Source: Afipia sp. (GTDB taxonomy: Bacteria > Pseudomonadota > Alphaproteobacteria > Rhizobiales > Xanthobacteraceae). Taken from it: a DNA stretch of 64,000 nucleotides. Where the stretch lies: positions 248,001 through 312,000 of the forward strand of contig JACQDM010000008.1 of assembly GCA_016201045.1 (NCBI GenBank), in the 5' to 3' direction. The notes below the pieces were generated by a model. That model saw only the letters and a list, made by a program, of their open reading frames with translations. It searched no databases and was not told the origin of the DNA. Both the position numbers and the translations under genes were made by a program. Shown here in pieces: positions 33,214 through 43,515 of this stretch; the first letter of the stretch is position 1, and every line of letters begins with the position of its first letter.

Positions 33214-36200
33214 CTAGTCCTTGCCGCCGAGTTGTTCTTTCAGAGCAGCAAGTTTTGCGAATGGCGAATTCGGATCCGCGTCGCGACTGCGTTCGCGCGG
33301 CGCGCTCGTCGCGTAGGTACGAAGATTGCCGCCGCCGCGATCGTCCTTGCGGTCGCGACCCTTGTCGAACTTACCTTTGAACTTTCCGCGTTCGCCGCGT
33401 TGATCGCCGCCCTTATCGCGATCGCGGCCTTTGAAACGCTCGCGCGGCGGGTGCGACTGCGCAACCTCGCCGTTCGCTGCTGCATGTTTCTCATCGCGCT
33501 GGTTGCGATCGCGGCGATGGCGACCGTGACGTTCGCGCTTTTCACCATCTGCCGTCGCTTCGCCTTCGGCCGGCACGGCGGATGATTTTTCAGCAGAGCG
33601 ATTGCGGTTGTGTTGATGACGCGGACGGCGCTCATCCGAGCGCCCGCCCGGCCGCCAGACTTCGACGAGTTCTGGCGCTGCCACCTCTTTATTCTGGGCG
33701 GATACTGTTTCGACGACCGCACCTTCCCCAGGCGCCGACTCGACAGTTGCACGCCCTGGCGAAACAGCGATGCTGGCCGAAGCATCTGCGTCCGAAACCG
33801 GCGCTGCATCCGTAGACGATTCCAGCGCAGCCGTCTCACTAGTTATGTCGGCAACCGCGTCCATCGCTGCCGCGGCTTCCGGCTCGGTCGTGACTTCAGC
33901 CGCCGGCGTTTCAAAGACGGGCAGCGGCGGGCGGCGATCCATGCGATAACCCAGCGCGCGCAACACCGAAGCGAAATCCTCGCCGGCAGAACCCGTCAGC
34001 GACGTCATCGCCTGCGTCACGGTGAACGAGCGGCCATCGAACGCGCCCGGCGGCTTCGGCCCCGGCGATGTCTGCCGCCACGACAATGCGGGGCGGATCA
34101 AATCGGCAAGGCGCTCGAGAATATCGACACGAACTGCGCGCTCGCCAGCAAGTTTGTATCCAAGCACGCGATAAGCTTCGGCGTTCAGCGCCTTGTCTGC
34201 GGGAAACGACGTCCTGCCGCTGGCGGCCAGATGCTGCGCGCCGGTCAACGCGGCCCAATCGACATTGTCTTGCTTCAACGCCCAGAGCAGCGAAGCCAGC
34301 CCGCGCGCGGCAGGCTTGAGCAATGCCGGAAAATAAATGTGATACGCGCCGAAGCGCACGCCGTATTTACGCAAGCTCGCACGCGACGGCTGATCGAGAT
34401 CCTTCATCTCGCTGGCAATCTTCGCGCGCTCGATAACACCAAGCGCCTCGATGAGCTGGAACGCAATGCCCCGCGCGATGCCCGCCACGTCCTCGGCCTT
34501 CTGCAATTCAAACAACGGCCCGAGGATTTTCTCGATGTGAGTCTTGAGCCAAAGATCGAGACGGTTCTGCACGTTGTCGCGCGGCGCGCCGGTCAGGCGC
34601 TCGTCCGCAACGATTCGAATGCGCGGATGAAGTGCGTCGTCAGCGGCAACGACCTTTGCAACCGCATCGCCCGTCCAACGCAGCGTTCCATCGGCGGCGA
34701 GCGCAAACTGATCGTCTGCGGCAGCGGACAGTTTCTCGGCGCGCGCGTCGATCTCTCCAGCGAGAGCTTTCAGAGCGGCTGTCTGCAGCGCCTTGGCGTC
34801 GGAACCGGCTTCCGCAGATTCTGGCGCGAACATAAATCCGTCAAGACGGCCGATGATATGGCCCTCAACTGTTACTTCGCCGGTCTTTCCAATCTCGGTA
34901 TTCAAAATCGTGTTTTCCCTCAGGCGCCGCATCAATACACTGGTCCTGCGGTCAACGAAACGCTCAGTTAAGCGTTCATGGAGCGCATCGGACAATTTAT
35001 CTTCGACGGCGCGGGTCTCGTTTTGCCAGCGTTCAGGGTCTTTCAGCCAATCGGGCCGATTAGCCGCAAAAGTCCAGGTCCGTATCTGGGCAATTCGCGC
35101 CGAAAGCGTGTCAATGTCGCCGTCCGTCCGGTCCGTCATGGCAACCTGCGCGCCGAACCAGTTGTCCGGAATGCAGCCCTTTTCCATCAGAAATCCGAAC
35201 AGGGTTGTGACAAGTTCGGCATGCGCCGCAGGCGAGAGTTTCCGGTAGTCAGGAATGAGACAAGCGTCCCACAGCCGCTTGACGGCGTCTGCATTCGCCG
35301 CGAATTCCCGCACGGTGTCGTCACGGACAGCGTGATCGAGAACGCGGATGTCTTCGGCGACAGGCGCGCGCGTCAGTCCCTCGTGCTTCGGAACCAGCGC
35401 CAGCGACGCCTGAAGCGCGCCGAGCGATGAAAAGTCGAGACTGGCGTTGCGCCATTGCAGCGTCTTCACGCTGTCGAACGTGTGGTTCTGGAGCGCGTTA
35501 ACCAGTTCCGGCTCGAACGGTTCGCAGCGCCCGGTGGTGCCAAATGTGCCGTCGCGCGTGGCGCGTCCGGCGCGGCCGGCGATCTGCGCAAACTCGGCAG
35601 GCGTCAGACGACGAAACTGATAGCCGTCATATTTTCGATCAGAAGCGAATGCCACGTGATCGACATCGAGATTAAGGCCCATGCCCACCGCATCGGTGGC
35701 GACGAGGTAATCGACGTCACCGGCCTGAAACATATCGACCTGTGCGTTGCGCGTGCGAGGCGAGAGCGACCCCATCACCACAGCAGCACCTCCGTGCTGG
35801 CGGCGGATCAACTCGGCGATGGCATAAACTTCATCCGCCGAAAAAGCGACAATGCAGGTCCGGCGCGGCTGGCGCGTGATCTTGCGATCGCCCACGAATT
35901 CAAGCATTGAGAGACGCGGCCGGGTGACGATGTTTGCACCGGGTAATAACCGCTCGACGATGGGCCGCATCGTCGCGGCACCAAGCAGCAGCGTCTCGTC
36001 GCGCCCGCGCCGATTGAGAATGCGGTCAGTGAAAATGTGCCCGCGCTCTAAATCGGCGGCGATCTGGATTTCATCGACCGCGACAAATGACACGTCGAGA
36101 TCGCGCGGCATGGCTTCAACGGTCGAGACCCAGTACCGCGCGCGCGACGGTTTGATCTTTTCTTCTCCAGTCACGAGCGCGACGGATTCGGCGCCGACTT

Positions 36201-36393
36201 TTGCGACGATCTTGTTGTAGACCTCGCGCGCCAAGAGACGCAGCGGCAATCCGATAATGCCGGATGAGTGAGCCACCATCCGCTCGATCGCCAAGTGCGT
36301 CTTGCCGGTGTTGGTCGGACCAAGAACGGCCGTGACGCCAGAGCCGGGTGCGCGGTCGCCGGAAAACAACGTCGCTGATGTCGACAGAGGCAT
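33214..36393 (-). CDS. SUV3-like DEAD/H-type helicase with charged C-terminal tail
   Basis: A large ATP-dependent helicase of about 1059 residues. Near the N-terminus are Walker A GPTNTGKTHLA and the DEIQ box (FVAVDEIQIAADLERGHIF); the second RecA-like domain has VATDAVGMGLNLDVDHVAF and the arginine-finger motif QIAGRAGRATRDG. This is the Suv3/MTR4-like RNA helicase group common in alphaproteobacteria. The last 190 or so residues are low-complexity, with Ala/Glu/Val runs and then an Arg/Lys/Asp/Gly-rich tail (ERFKGRDRDKGGDQRGERGK) likely to bind RNA. The start is either ATG 36393 or GTG 36420; neither has a strong Shine-Dalgarno. It is followed directly by the S4 gene. Confidence 0.9.
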   Translation of the reverse strand: MPLSTSATLFSGDRAPGSGVTAVLGPTNTGKTHLAIERMVAHSSGIIGLPLRLLAREVYNKIVAKVGAESVALVTGEEKIKPSRARYWVSTVEAMPRDLDVSFVAVDEIQIAADLERGHIFTDRILNRRGRDETLLLGAATMRPIVERLLPGANIVTRPRLSMLEFVGDRKITRQPRRTCIVAFSADEVYAIAELIRRQHGGAAVVMGSLSPRTRNAQVDMFQAGDVDYLVATDAVGMGLNLDVDHVAFASDRKYDGYQFRRLTPAEFAQIAGRAGRATRDGTFGTTGRCEPFEPELVNALQNHTFDSVKTLQWRNASLDFSSLGALQASLALVPKHEGLTRAPVAEDIRVLDHAVRDDTVREFAANADAVKRLWDACLIPDYRKLSPAAHAELVTTLFGFLMEKGCIPDNWFGAQVAMTDRTDGDIDTLSARIAQIRTWTFAANRPDWLKDPERWQNETRAVEDKLSDALHERLTERFVDRRTSVLMRRLRENTILNTEIGKTGEVTVEGHIIGRLDGFMFAPESAEAGSDAKALQTAALKALAGEIDARAEKLSAAADDQFALAADGTLRWTGDAVAKVVAADDALHPRIRIVADERLTGAPRDNVQNRLDLWLKTHIEKILGPLFELQKAEDVAGIARGIAFQLIEALGVIERAKIASEMKDLDQPSRASLRKYGVRFGAYHIYFPALLKPAARGLASLLWALKQDNVDWAALTGAQHLAASGRTSFPADKALNAEAYRVLGYKLAGERAVRVDILERLADLIRPALSWRQTSPGPKPPGAFDGRSFTVTQAMTSLTGSAGEDFASVLRALGYRMDRRPPLPVFETPAAEVTTEPEAAAAMDAVADITSETAALESSTDAAPVSDADASASIAVSPGRATVESAPGEGAVVETVSAQNKEVAAPELVEVWRPGGRSDERRPRHQHNRNRSAEKSSAVPAEGEATADGEKRERHGRHRRDRNQRDEKHAAANGEVAQSHPPRERFKGRDRDKGGDQRGERGKFKGKFDKGRDRKDDRGGGNLRTYATSAPRERSRDADPNSPFAKLAALKEQLGGKD

Positions 36394-36718
36394 AATTTGG
36401 CAGGTCCGCACGACGTTCACGACGCGAATGCCGTAGCAAATAACGAGAAGTGTTTCAGAATGCGACGTATTTCGCGCTGTTACTTAAGTTTTGGAACGGT
36501 TGCGGAACGAAAGCAGCCCGAATCGCTGACTCAAGTGGCGTTCTTGTTCGTTCACCGCAACATCTCGTGTAGATGGAGAATTGTCGCTACAACATCAAGC
36601 CTGAACTGGCGCAGTCGTCTGAATTTTCGGGCCGATTTTCTTAATTCTGGAGTCGAATCGGATGGTCCCAAGAGTCAATCGGGATTCCATCTAAATCTTG
36701 CTCCCGAACCCAAATCCT

Positions 36719-37555
36719 TCAATTCGTTTTCGCGGTCTTTTGAGCGGATACGAATTTCGACGCTTCGATCACGCCAGTGCCGATGGGCGTCGGGATCACG
36801 ATCTTGAACGGCGCGAGCACCCGGGTGCCGGCAATTGGCGCGAACCAGATTTCCATATTCTTCTGCGCAGCGATGTATTTGATCGCGTAACGATCCGGGA
36901 CGTAACCGGCAATCGGCGTGAAGTAGACGCCACATGCGACGGCCGGTCCCTGATAGCCCTTCGCGGCTTTCACCTGTTCCATGCGCTTGAATTCGAGCCG
37001 GAGGTTGTAACGCATGCGACCGTCGAAGATCGACACGGTCCGGTTGTTGCAGGCTTCGGGACTCAGCGGATCGCCGGTACCGCCTACGCGCAGCAATGAT
37101 CCCGTCATTGGATCAAGCACGTTGTGGCGATGAGCGTCGGTCACGATGATACGATCAGGAGTGACGGGCGGAAGCGGTTCAATGGACGAGTCCTTCACAT
37201 CGCCGCCAGAAAGCGTGATCCTGATGGTCTCGTTCTTGGGACCGTAGTTGATCGTCGAAAGGTAGTTGGCAGGGATCAGCTTGCCCGATGCGACGCGTCC
37301 GTTGGAGGCGCCGGTCCCGTTGCCGCTGCCAAGCGATTTCAATACACCCGCAGTCCCTGCCCCAACTGTCGCTGAAAACTGATCGTCGCCGATATCGACG
37401 ACCCAGGCCCCTTTGCCGATCACCAGCGCGCCGAGGTAAGCGTCATACTCTGCTTCCAGCCGGCCCTGCGCAGCAGCGGGCACGGCCAGCATCACCGCGC
37501 CGATTGCGGCCGGGATCGCAACCTTGCGAAACGACGAAATTCCAAAAACGCCCAC
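36719..37555 (-). CDS. Exported DUF3108-type protein
   Basis: A 278-residue protein with a signal peptide (KVAIPAAIGAVMLAVPAAAQ) and a beta-rich mature part (LEAEYDAYLGALVIGKGAWVVDIG, AGVLKSLGSGNGTGASNGRV). The C-terminal segment (RYAIKYIAAQKNMEIWFAPIAGTRVLAPFKIVIPTPIG in parts) fits the DUF3108 family, envelope proteins of unknown function. The frame is open to 37735, but I place the start at the GTG at 37555, because AGGAA lies nine bases upstream and the signal peptide then starts normally. It is divergent from rpmB. Confidence 0.8.
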   Translation of the reverse strand: MGVFGISSFRKVAIPAAIGAVMLAVPAAAQGRLEAEYDAYLGALVIGKGAWVVDIGDDQFSATVGAGTAGVLKSLGSGNGTGASNGRVASGKLIPANYLSTINYGPKNETIRITLSGGDVKDSSIEPLPPVTPDRIIVTDAHRHNVLDPMTGSLLRVGGTGDPLSPEACNNRTVSIFDGRMRYNLRLEFKRMEQVKAAKGYQGPAVACGVYFTPIAGYVPDRYAIKYIAAQKNMEIWFAPIAGTRVLAPFKIVIPTPIGTGVIEASKFVSAQKTAKTN

Positions 37556-37900
37556 TGCGGAAAATTCCTGTTGGCCGGCGCATACGATCCGGCTGATCAA
37601 TGCCCGCGCGGTTCGGCCTGAACCCGACTTCCTGCGAGCAAAAAACTGCGGCTGTTGTTGCCTTATCTTCTTAGGGATTGCGTCGTTTATATGTTTGGAA
37701 ATGCCTGTTTTGGCGACGGAAATCCCGATTCCCACACGTCGAAACCAGCCAAATTCAAACCCCGAATCCGGCCCGATTACCTTGACGCTGGGCGGGTCCC
37801 CCCTTATAGCTCCGCGGTTCCTGAAAATGGACGTTTAAAGCCCCGCGCCAGCCCTGACGGGTTCCGGGATCACACCAGGATTTCGCCAAAGGATTTCGCT
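37556..37900. other. Divergent intergenic region, DUF3108 gene / rpmB
   Basis: This 345-base gap contains the rpmB promoter (37782-37810) and, presumably, a promoter for the DUF3108 gene that I cannot identify. About 90 bases of rpmB leader follow the promoter; no ribosomal-protein-binding structure is obvious in it. Confidence 0.5.
37782..37810 (+). promoter_or_regulatory. Promoter of rpmB
   Basis: TTGACG (37782-37787), a 17-bp spacer and TATAGC (37805-37810) form a clear sigma-70-type promoter. The predicted start near 37817 leaves a leader of about 84 bases before the rpmB ATG. Confidence 0.7.
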
Positions 37901-38185
37901 ATGTCTCGGCGCTGCGAATTGACGGCCAAGGGGCCGCAGGTTGGCCACAAGGTCAGCCACTCGAACATCAAGACCAAGCGCCGGTTCCTGCCGAACCTGT
38001 GCAACGTCACCCTGATCTCGGATACGCTCAGTCGTTCGGTGCGCCTGCGCATCTCGACGAATGCGATCAAGAGCGTCGATCATCGAGGTGGCCTCGATGC
38101 CTTCCTGCTGAAGGCGAAGGCGGACGATCTTTCACCGAAGGCGCGCGCGCTGAAGGCCGAGATCGAGAAGAAAAAAGCGAGCTGA
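37901..38185 (+). CDS. rpmB: 50S ribosomal protein L28
   Basis: A 94-residue ribosomal protein beginning [20 protein letters not shown] with the characteristic [13 protein letters not shown] and ending in a Lys-rich tail (EIEKKKAS). Length is usual for alphaproteobacterial L28. AAAGGA lies seven bases before the ATG at 37901. It is monocistronic: its own promoter lies upstream and an intrinsic terminator downstream. Confidence 0.98.
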   Translation: MSRRCELTAKGPQVGHKVSHSNIKTKRRFLPNLCNVTLISDTLSRSVRLRISTNAIKSVDHRGGLDAFLLKAKADDLSPKARALKAEIEKKKAS

Positions 38186-38210
38186 TTATTTCAGCAATTT
38201 GAATTGAAAC

Positions 38211-38243
38211 CGGCCGGGCCTCGACCCGGTCGTTCTATTTTTA
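38211..38243 (+). terminator. Intrinsic terminator of rpmB
   Basis: CGGCCGGG (38211-38218), loop CCTCGA and CCCGGTCG (38225-38232) form an 8-bp stem with one G-T pair, followed by TTCTATTTTTA. It overlaps the stop codon of the convergent esterase gene by a few bases. Confidence 0.85.
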
Positions 38244-39269
38244 TGGGTCGACCAGCGTGAACTGCAGAAGAAGCGTGCGCTGGATCATCGAAAAATTGTC
38301 ATCGGAGATCAGTGTTAGTACTGTCTCGCCCTCGGCGGTGACATGCGCATCGATACCTTCCATGTTGTCGATCTCATAGCCGAGATCGCACTCGAAAATC
38401 GTCGGACCCTCAATCAACGCATCGGGCTTAACTGCCCCTAGCGACATGCGGCGAATGCGAATGCCGACGCCTTTGGAATAAGAAAACTTCCGCTCGAGAA
38501 TCAGGAGATTGCCGTTCAGCAGCAACGCGTCGCTGATGTCGTAGTCATTCGTGCGCAAGACGGTGAACTGACCCGGCGTCGGCCCGCCGAGCAGAAAGGC
38601 GAGCGTGTTTCCTGAAGCATCGAGTCCGCGTTCCGAAATCGCAATAAGCGTCCCGGCGAGGACCTGACCCTTCGGAACGAAAACCAGAGATTCAAGTCCT
38701 TTGTTGAATGGCAGCTTGCTGATCGCAAGCGGCACAGCGATCGGTTCACCGCGCGACTGAATTCCGCCCTTGCTGAAATCGAAACGAACAATCTGATTGA
38801 CCCGCTCGATGCCGACGTATGCATACGCCCCGTCGAAGGCAAGCGATTCGGTATCGAACCAGCCGCGCGAGGCGAGCGTCTTGCCGTCGGGACCGAGCAT
38901 GTGTGTAGATTTTACGTCCGCAAGACCCGATAGATTTTTGCCCTTGTAGACGATGCGGCCGGTGAACCAGTAGCCCTTGTCACTCAAAGAAATGAACAAC
39001 TCGCCCTTTGGGTCGAGATGGAGAGCCGACAATCCGCCGAAGCCTTTGAACGACGATGTGAGTACCAGCCCGCTGCGAAACTCAAGCGAACCGTAGCGAA
39101 CATGCGTCGCGTCACGAGGGTCGAAGAAAGGAATTTCGCGAGCGTTCACGTCAACCGCTGAAATCGCGGAGAGCGTTTCCGTCTGGGCATGGGTTGGCCA
39201 TCGTCCGATTGAGCCAGCCGGAATCGCTGCTACGGCACCTACAAGAAACCGCCGCCGACTCAGCCGCAT
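38241..39269 (-). CDS. Phytase-like esterase family protein, Tat-exported
   Basis: A 342-residue protein with a twin-arginine signal (RLSRRRFLVGAVAAIP) and a beta-propeller-like mature part with ALHLDPKGELFISLSDKGYWFTG, LAFDGAYAYVGIERVNQI, GLESLVFVPKGQVLAGTL and NMEGIDAHVTAEGETVLTLISDD (each in parts). This is the 'esterase-like activity of phytase' family, of unproved substrate. Export as a folded protein suggests a bound metal. It ends the cobS-GNAT-cobT run, with nine bases between the cobT stop and its start. Confidence 0.88.
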   Translation of the reverse strand: MRLSRRRFLVGAVAAIPAGSIGRWPTHAQTETLSAISAVDVNAREIPFFDPRDATHVRYGSLEFRSGLVLTSSFKGFGGLSALHLDPKGELFISLSDKGYWFTGRIVYKGKNLSGLADVKSTHMLGPDGKTLASRGWFDTESLAFDGAYAYVGIERVNQIVRFDFSKGGIQSRGEPIAVPLAISKLPFNKGLESLVFVPKGQVLAGTLIAISERGLDASGNTLAFLLGGPTPGQFTVLRTNDYDISDALLLNGNLLILERKFSYSKGVGIRIRRMSLGAVKPDALIEGPTIFECDLGYEIDNMEGIDAHVTAEGETVLTLISDDNFSMIQRTLLLQFTLVDP

Positions 39270-39278
39270 CGAACGATC

Positions 39279-41174
39279 TCAGGAATGCAGCTTGCGGCGG
39301 CGAGTCGGAGCCGGGGCGTCGTGTGTTTCGGTAAACAGCTCGGCCAGTTTTTCGGTAATCGCGCCGCCGAGTTCTTCGGCATCCACAATCGTCACTGCTC
39401 GTCGATAGTAGCGCGTCACGTCATGACCGATACCGATGGCGATCAGTTCGACTGGCGAGCGGGTTTCGATTTCCTCGATGATGTGGCGCAAATGACGTTC
39501 GAGATAATTGCCCGGATTGACCGACAGTGTGGAGTCGTCGACCGGCGCACCGTCCGAGATCATCATCAATATCTTGCGCTGCTCGGAACGTCCGAGCAGC
39601 CGCTTATGCGCCCAGTCCAGTGCCTCGCCGTCGATGTTTTCCTTGAGCAAGCCTTCGCGCATCATCAGTCCGAGATTCTTCCGCGCACGTCGCCACGGCG
39701 CATCCGCGGATTTGTAGATGATGTGACGCAGATCGTTGAGACGGCCCGGATTGGCTGGCTTGCCTGCCGCAAGCCACGCCTCGCGAGACTGTCCGCCTTT
39801 CCACGCGCGCGTCGTGAAGCCGAGAATCTCGACCTTGACGCCGCAACGTTCCAGTGTGCGCGCGAGGATATCGGCGCAGGTTGCCGCAACGGTAATCGGC
39901 CGTCCCCGCATCGAACCTGAATTGTCGAGCAGCAGCGTCACGACGGTGTCGCGGAACGTCGCTTCCTTCTCGTGCATGAAGGACAGCGGATGATGCGGAT
40001 CGGTGACGACACGCGACAGCCGCGCCGGATCGAGAATGCCTTCCTCGAGATCGAATTCCCAGGCCCGATTCTGTTGCGCCATCAGACGCCGCTGCAGCCG
40101 ATTGGCAAGCCTTGCAACGATGTGCTGCAGATGAGCGAGTTGCTTGTCGAGATAGCTGCGCAAGCGTTCCAATTCGTCGTGCTCGCAAAGATCTTCCGCC
40201 GCGACCACCTCGTCGAACTTCGGTGCGAACGCATGATATTCAGGGCCGCGCGGCTCGTTTTTGCCGTGCTGATTCGGCCGTTGCGCTTCGCCCGGCTCCT
40301 CGTCCTCGGAAAATTCTGCGTCGTCGAACGTATCGCTGGCGGAGGCCTGCGCGGAATCCATTGCATTTTCGGACATTTCTTCCGTCGATGCCTGAGCCTG
40401 ATCGGCGCTCATCTCCTCTGCAGAATCACTATCCGGCGAACCTTCCTGGCCGGATTCGTTTTTGTCGCCTTCGCGATTCTCGTCCTGCTGATCGTCCTGA
40501 TCGTCGTCGGCATTACGGTCATCGTTCAATTCAAGGGCCGTCAGTAGATCGTGAACCACGTCGCCAAATTTCGCCTGATCCTCGGTGTGAGACTTCAGTT
40601 GATCGAGACGCGGGCCAATTTTGTCTTCGAGAATAGGGCGCCAGAGATCGACCATCTTGCGCGCGGCAACCGGCGGCGCGAGGCCAGTGAGGCGTTCGCG
40701 CACCATCATCGCCAACGCATCGGCAAGCGGCGCGTCGGCGCGATCCGTGATTTCATCGAACTTGCCGCGATGAAAGTGATCGTCGAGCATCGCTGTCAGA
40801 TTTTTGGCGACGCCGCTCATGCGCTTGGAGCCGATGGCTTCGACGCGGGCCTGTTCTACAGCATCGAATACGCCGCGTGCCTGCGGATTGCCGGGCATCA
40901 GCTTGCGATGAATCTTTGCATCGTGACAGGCGATCCGAAGCGCGATGGAATCGGCGTGACCGCGAACGACGGCGGCATCCTTGCGGGTGAGCTTTCGCGC
41001 AGGCTCCGGTAGCCGCGCCTTGCCCGGCGACAGCCCCGGACGCTCGGCAGCGAACGTCACTTCGAGTTCTGGCTGCCTGGCGATGGCGCGCAAACACGAG
41101 GTCACCGCGCGCTTAAACGGCTCGGTTGGAGATTCCTTCGATCCCGTCTTGAACTTGATGTTCGATGTGCTCAT
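39279..41174 (-). CDS. cobT: Cobaltochelatase subunit CobT
   Basis: A 631-residue subunit of the aerobic cobaltochelatase, which with CobS and CobN inserts cobalt into hydrogenobyrinic acid diamide. Residues 190-320 contain a strongly acidic, Gln/Asp/Glu-rich linker ([17 protein letters not shown]); the C-terminal von Willebrand A domain has the MIDAS motif [11 protein letters not shown]. The start at 41174 is chosen because its ATG overlaps the TGA stop of the GNAT gene (ATGA); the frame opens six codons earlier. CobN is not in the window. Confidence 0.96.
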   Translation of the reverse strand: MSTSNIKFKTGSKESPTEPFKRAVTSCLRAIARQPELEVTFAAERPGLSPGKARLPEPARKLTRKDAAVVRGHADSIALRIACHDAKIHRKLMPGNPQARGVFDAVEQARVEAIGSKRMSGVAKNLTAMLDDHFHRGKFDEITDRADAPLADALAMMVRERLTGLAPPVAARKMVDLWRPILEDKIGPRLDQLKSHTEDQAKFGDVVHDLLTALELNDDRNADDDQDDQQDENREGDKNESGQEGSPDSDSAEEMSADQAQASTEEMSENAMDSAQASASDTFDDAEFSEDEEPGEAQRPNQHGKNEPRGPEYHAFAPKFDEVVAAEDLCEHDELERLRSYLDKQLAHLQHIVARLANRLQRRLMAQQNRAWEFDLEEGILDPARLSRVVTDPHHPLSFMHEKEATFRDTVVTLLLDNSGSMRGRPITVAATCADILARTLERCGVKVEILGFTTRAWKGGQSREAWLAAGKPANPGRLNDLRHIIYKSADAPWRRARKNLGLMMREGLLKENIDGEALDWAHKRLLGRSEQRKILMMISDGAPVDDSTLSVNPGNYLERHLRHIIEEIETRSPVELIAIGIGHDVTRYYRRAVTIVDAEELGGAITEKLAELFTETHDAPAPTRRRKLHS

Positions 41175-41581
41175 AGCGATTTGGTGAACCAATGCCGTGT
41201 GGTCTTTCGGGGATATCCCCCAATCGAGCCGAATTGCCTGTAACCGCAGGAGCGGTAGAAGCCCGGTGCCTGCACGCTCAACGTGTCCACATACGCCCGC
41301 TTGGCACCGAAGTCTTTCGCTTCACCCTCGATGGCCTTGATCAACCTCTTGCCGTAGCCCTTGCTGCGGTATTTCTGATCCAACCAGAAGAGCTGGATGA
41401 ACAGCACCGCTGTCCAAACTTCGCCGACGATTCCGCCAACAATCTTGTCACCCTGACGTAGAGAGATCGCGAAGCGCTTGTATTTCTGATTTCCGAGCTT
41501 CTCGTCGTTGTAGCGAACTAATCCGTCGAGAACCGCCTTCTTGGTCTTTCCGATAGTGCGTTCGACGGCGATTGAAGGCAT
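41171..41581 (-). CDS. GNAT family N-acetyltransferase inside the cobS-cobT operon
   Basis: A 136-residue GNAT protein. The acetyl-CoA-binding motif A is seen as [20 protein letters not shown] (QxxGxG/A type), followed by [19 protein letters not shown], the usual beta5/alpha4 region. It begins three bases after the cobS stop and overlaps the cobT start by four bases, so translation is coupled to both chelatase genes. Its acceptor is unknown. Genes of this family appear near cobST in some relatives, but no established cobalamin role is known to me. Confidence 0.88.
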   Translation of the reverse strand: MPSIAVERTIGKTKKAVLDGLVRYNDEKLGNQKYKRFAISLRQGDKIVGGIVGEVWTAVLFIQLFWLDQKYRSKGYGKRLIKAIEGEAKDFGAKRAYVDTLSVQAPGFYRSCGYRQFGSIGGYPRKTTRHWFTKSL

Positions 41582-41584
41582 AAA

Positions 41585-42580
41585 TCAGCTCAGCGCGACG
41601 TTGACCGCAGACTCAGGCAATTCGGCGTTGAAGCAGCGTTGATAGAACTCGGCAACCAGCGGACGCTCGAGCTCATCGCACTTATTCAGGAAAGTGACGC
41701 GAAATGCGAAGCCGATGTCGCCGAAGATTTCGGCGTTCTCCGCCCAAGTGATAACAGTACGAGGCGACATCACAGTCGAAAGATCACCGTTCGCGAAAGC
41801 GTTGCGCGTCAGATCGGCGAGGCGAACCATCTTGTTGACGATGTCGCGACCGGCATCGGTGCGATAGTGCTTGGCTTTCGCAAGAACAATCTCAACCTCA
41901 TTATCATGCGGCAGATAGTTCAGCGTGGTCACGATCGACCAACGATCCATCTGACCCTGGTTGATCTGCTGGGTGCCGTGATAGAGGCCGGAGGTGTCAC
42001 CGAGACCGATGGTGTTCGCGGTCGAGAACAGACGGAACGCTGGATGCGGCTTGATGACCTTGTTCTGGTCGAGCAGCGTCAAACGGCCCGACACTTCAAG
42101 CACGCGCTGAATTACGAACATCACGTCCGGCCGGCCGGCGTCGTATTCGTCGAACACCAGCGCGACATTGTGCTGAAGCGCCCAAGGCAGAATGCCGTCG
42201 CGGAATTCCGTGACCTGCTTGCCGTCCTTGATGACGATGGAATCCTTACCGACGAGATCGATACGGCTGATGTGGCTGTCGAGGTTGACACGCACGCAGG
42301 GCCAATTCAGTCGCGCTGCGACCTGTTCGATATGAGTCGATTTTCCGGTGCCATGATAACCAGTGACCATGACGCGGCGGTTCTTCGCAAACCCAGCAAG
42401 AATGGCGAGCGTGGTCGCACGATCAAATCGGTAGTCCGAATCGACATCGGGCACATGCGGATCGCCGTTGGAATAAGCGGGGACTTCGAGATCGCTATCG
42501 ATCCCGAAAACCTGACGCACCGACACTTTCATGTCGGGCAAATTGGTGGTTTCGGGCGATGCGGTGGCGGCGGCGGTCAT
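41585..42580 (-). CDS. cobS: Cobaltochelatase subunit CobS
   Basis: A 331-residue AAA+ ATPase that drives cobalt insertion with CobT and CobN. Walker A is [10 protein letters not shown] and Walker B is [12 protein letters not shown]; the sensor-type segment [19 protein letters not shown] follows. The ATG at 42580 is preceded by GGAGG at five bases, so the longer frame from 42664 is not used. First gene of the cobS-GNAT-cobT unit. I looked for a cobalamin riboswitch B12 box upstream and did not find one. Confidence 0.96.
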   Translation of the reverse strand: MTAAATASPETTNLPDMKVSVRQVFGIDSDLEVPAYSNGDPHVPDVDSDYRFDRATTLAILAGFAKNRRVMVTGYHGTGKSTHIEQVAARLNWPCVRVNLDSHISRIDLVGKDSIVIKDGKQVTEFRDGILPWALQHNVALVFDEYDAGRPDVMFVIQRVLEVSGRLTLLDQNKVIKPHPAFRLFSTANTIGLGDTSGLYHGTQQINQGQMDRWSIVTTLNYLPHDNEVEIVLAKAKHYRTDAGRDIVNKMVRLADLTRNAFANGDLSTVMSPRTVITWAENAEIFGDIGFAFRVTFLNKCDELERPLVAEFYQRCFNAELPESAVNVALS

Positions 42581-42863
42581 CAATCCTCCGTGGTTCCGGG
42601 CGTTCCCGGCACCAGACGTTTGAACAAGACATTCGGCTTGCTGCGGTTGGGATACGGAACGCAACCTATCAGACGGATGCGGGGGGCAGAAGCCCGCGCA
42701 ACAATGAAAGTTCCGTCACGTTTTCATGTAGATAAGCCGTTTCTATCGCTTTGGTAGGGCTGCCCTGCGAATCATGTTGGACTGCCGGATGAGGCCTCTG
42801 GCTGGCGGCTTCCCAATACCGGCTATACTTGCAGCATAGAAAACGCAAAGCACCGGGCCTTTC

Positions 42864-43499
42864 GTGAATTCCTATCTCACTGAACTGATCGACTTCGTGT
42901 CCATGCATGCGCTGTCGGCCTACACCGCAATCTTCTGTGCAGCACTATTTGAAGCCATTCCGATATTCGGGTCCATCATTCCGGGTTCGACGGTAATCGT
43001 TGCGTTGAGCGCGTTGATCCCCAGCGGCAACCTCAAGCTAACGCCAGTGATCGCCGCTGCATTTTTCGGCGCAGTGATCGGCGACGGCATTGCCTATCTC
43101 GTCGGCTACCGAACCAAGGAAAGCGTGCTGCACGCGTGGCCGCTGTCGAAGTATCCAACGCTCGTCATCGAGGCCACGAACTTCTTTCACCGCTACGGAA
43201 CTCCCGCTGTGTTCTTCGCGCGCTTCGTGCCTCCGGTCCGCGCCTTCGTGCCGATCGTAGCAGGCGCACTAAGTATGCCGCCGGTGAAATTTTTTCCGAC
43301 CATGACAGTTGCCGTCGCCCTCTGGGCACCGGCAATGGTGCTTCCCGGCGTGCTCGCGGGATCAGCCGTCGAGCAGTGGGGCGTGAGGGTGAAGCATTAT
43401 GGCTGGCCGCTAGTCGGCGGGATCATCCTCATCGGCGCGCTGGCTTGGGCGATCTATCACTGGCGCAAGGTGAGGCCAGTCGACGCCGCATCAAAATGA
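42864..43499 (+). CDS. DedA family membrane protein
   Basis: A 211-residue inner-membrane protein of the DedA/VTT group, thought to act as a lipid flippase or scramblase. The family signatures are visible: FEAIPIFGSIIPGSTVI near the N-terminus and FFARFVPPVRAFVPIVAGAL, where the conserved Arg is functionally important. About five hydrophobic segments. GTG start at 42864; a TATACT -10-like element lies at 42824-42829. It is inserted between the J-domain gene and cobS, and converges with the J-domain gene. Confidence 0.93.
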   Translation: MNSYLTELIDFVSMHALSAYTAIFCAALFEAIPIFGSIIPGSTVIVALSALIPSGNLKLTPVIAAAFFGAVIGDGIAYLVGYRTKESVLHAWPLSKYPTLVIEATNFFHRYGTPAVFFARFVPPVRAFVPIVAGALSMPPVKFFPTMTVAVALWAPAMVLPGVLAGSAVEQWGVRVKHYGWPLVGGIILIGALAWAIYHWRKVRPVDAASK

Positions 43500-43515
43500 C
43501 AATACCGACGCAGGC

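Noticed and set aside
33610-34971. Plus-strand open frame opposite the helicase gene
   Set aside because: Low-complexity, Arg-rich translation with no family; the minus-strand helicase has complete motifs.
42581-42863. Cobalamin riboswitch upstream of cobS
   Set aside because: No B12-box or matching stem pattern was found in the gap.
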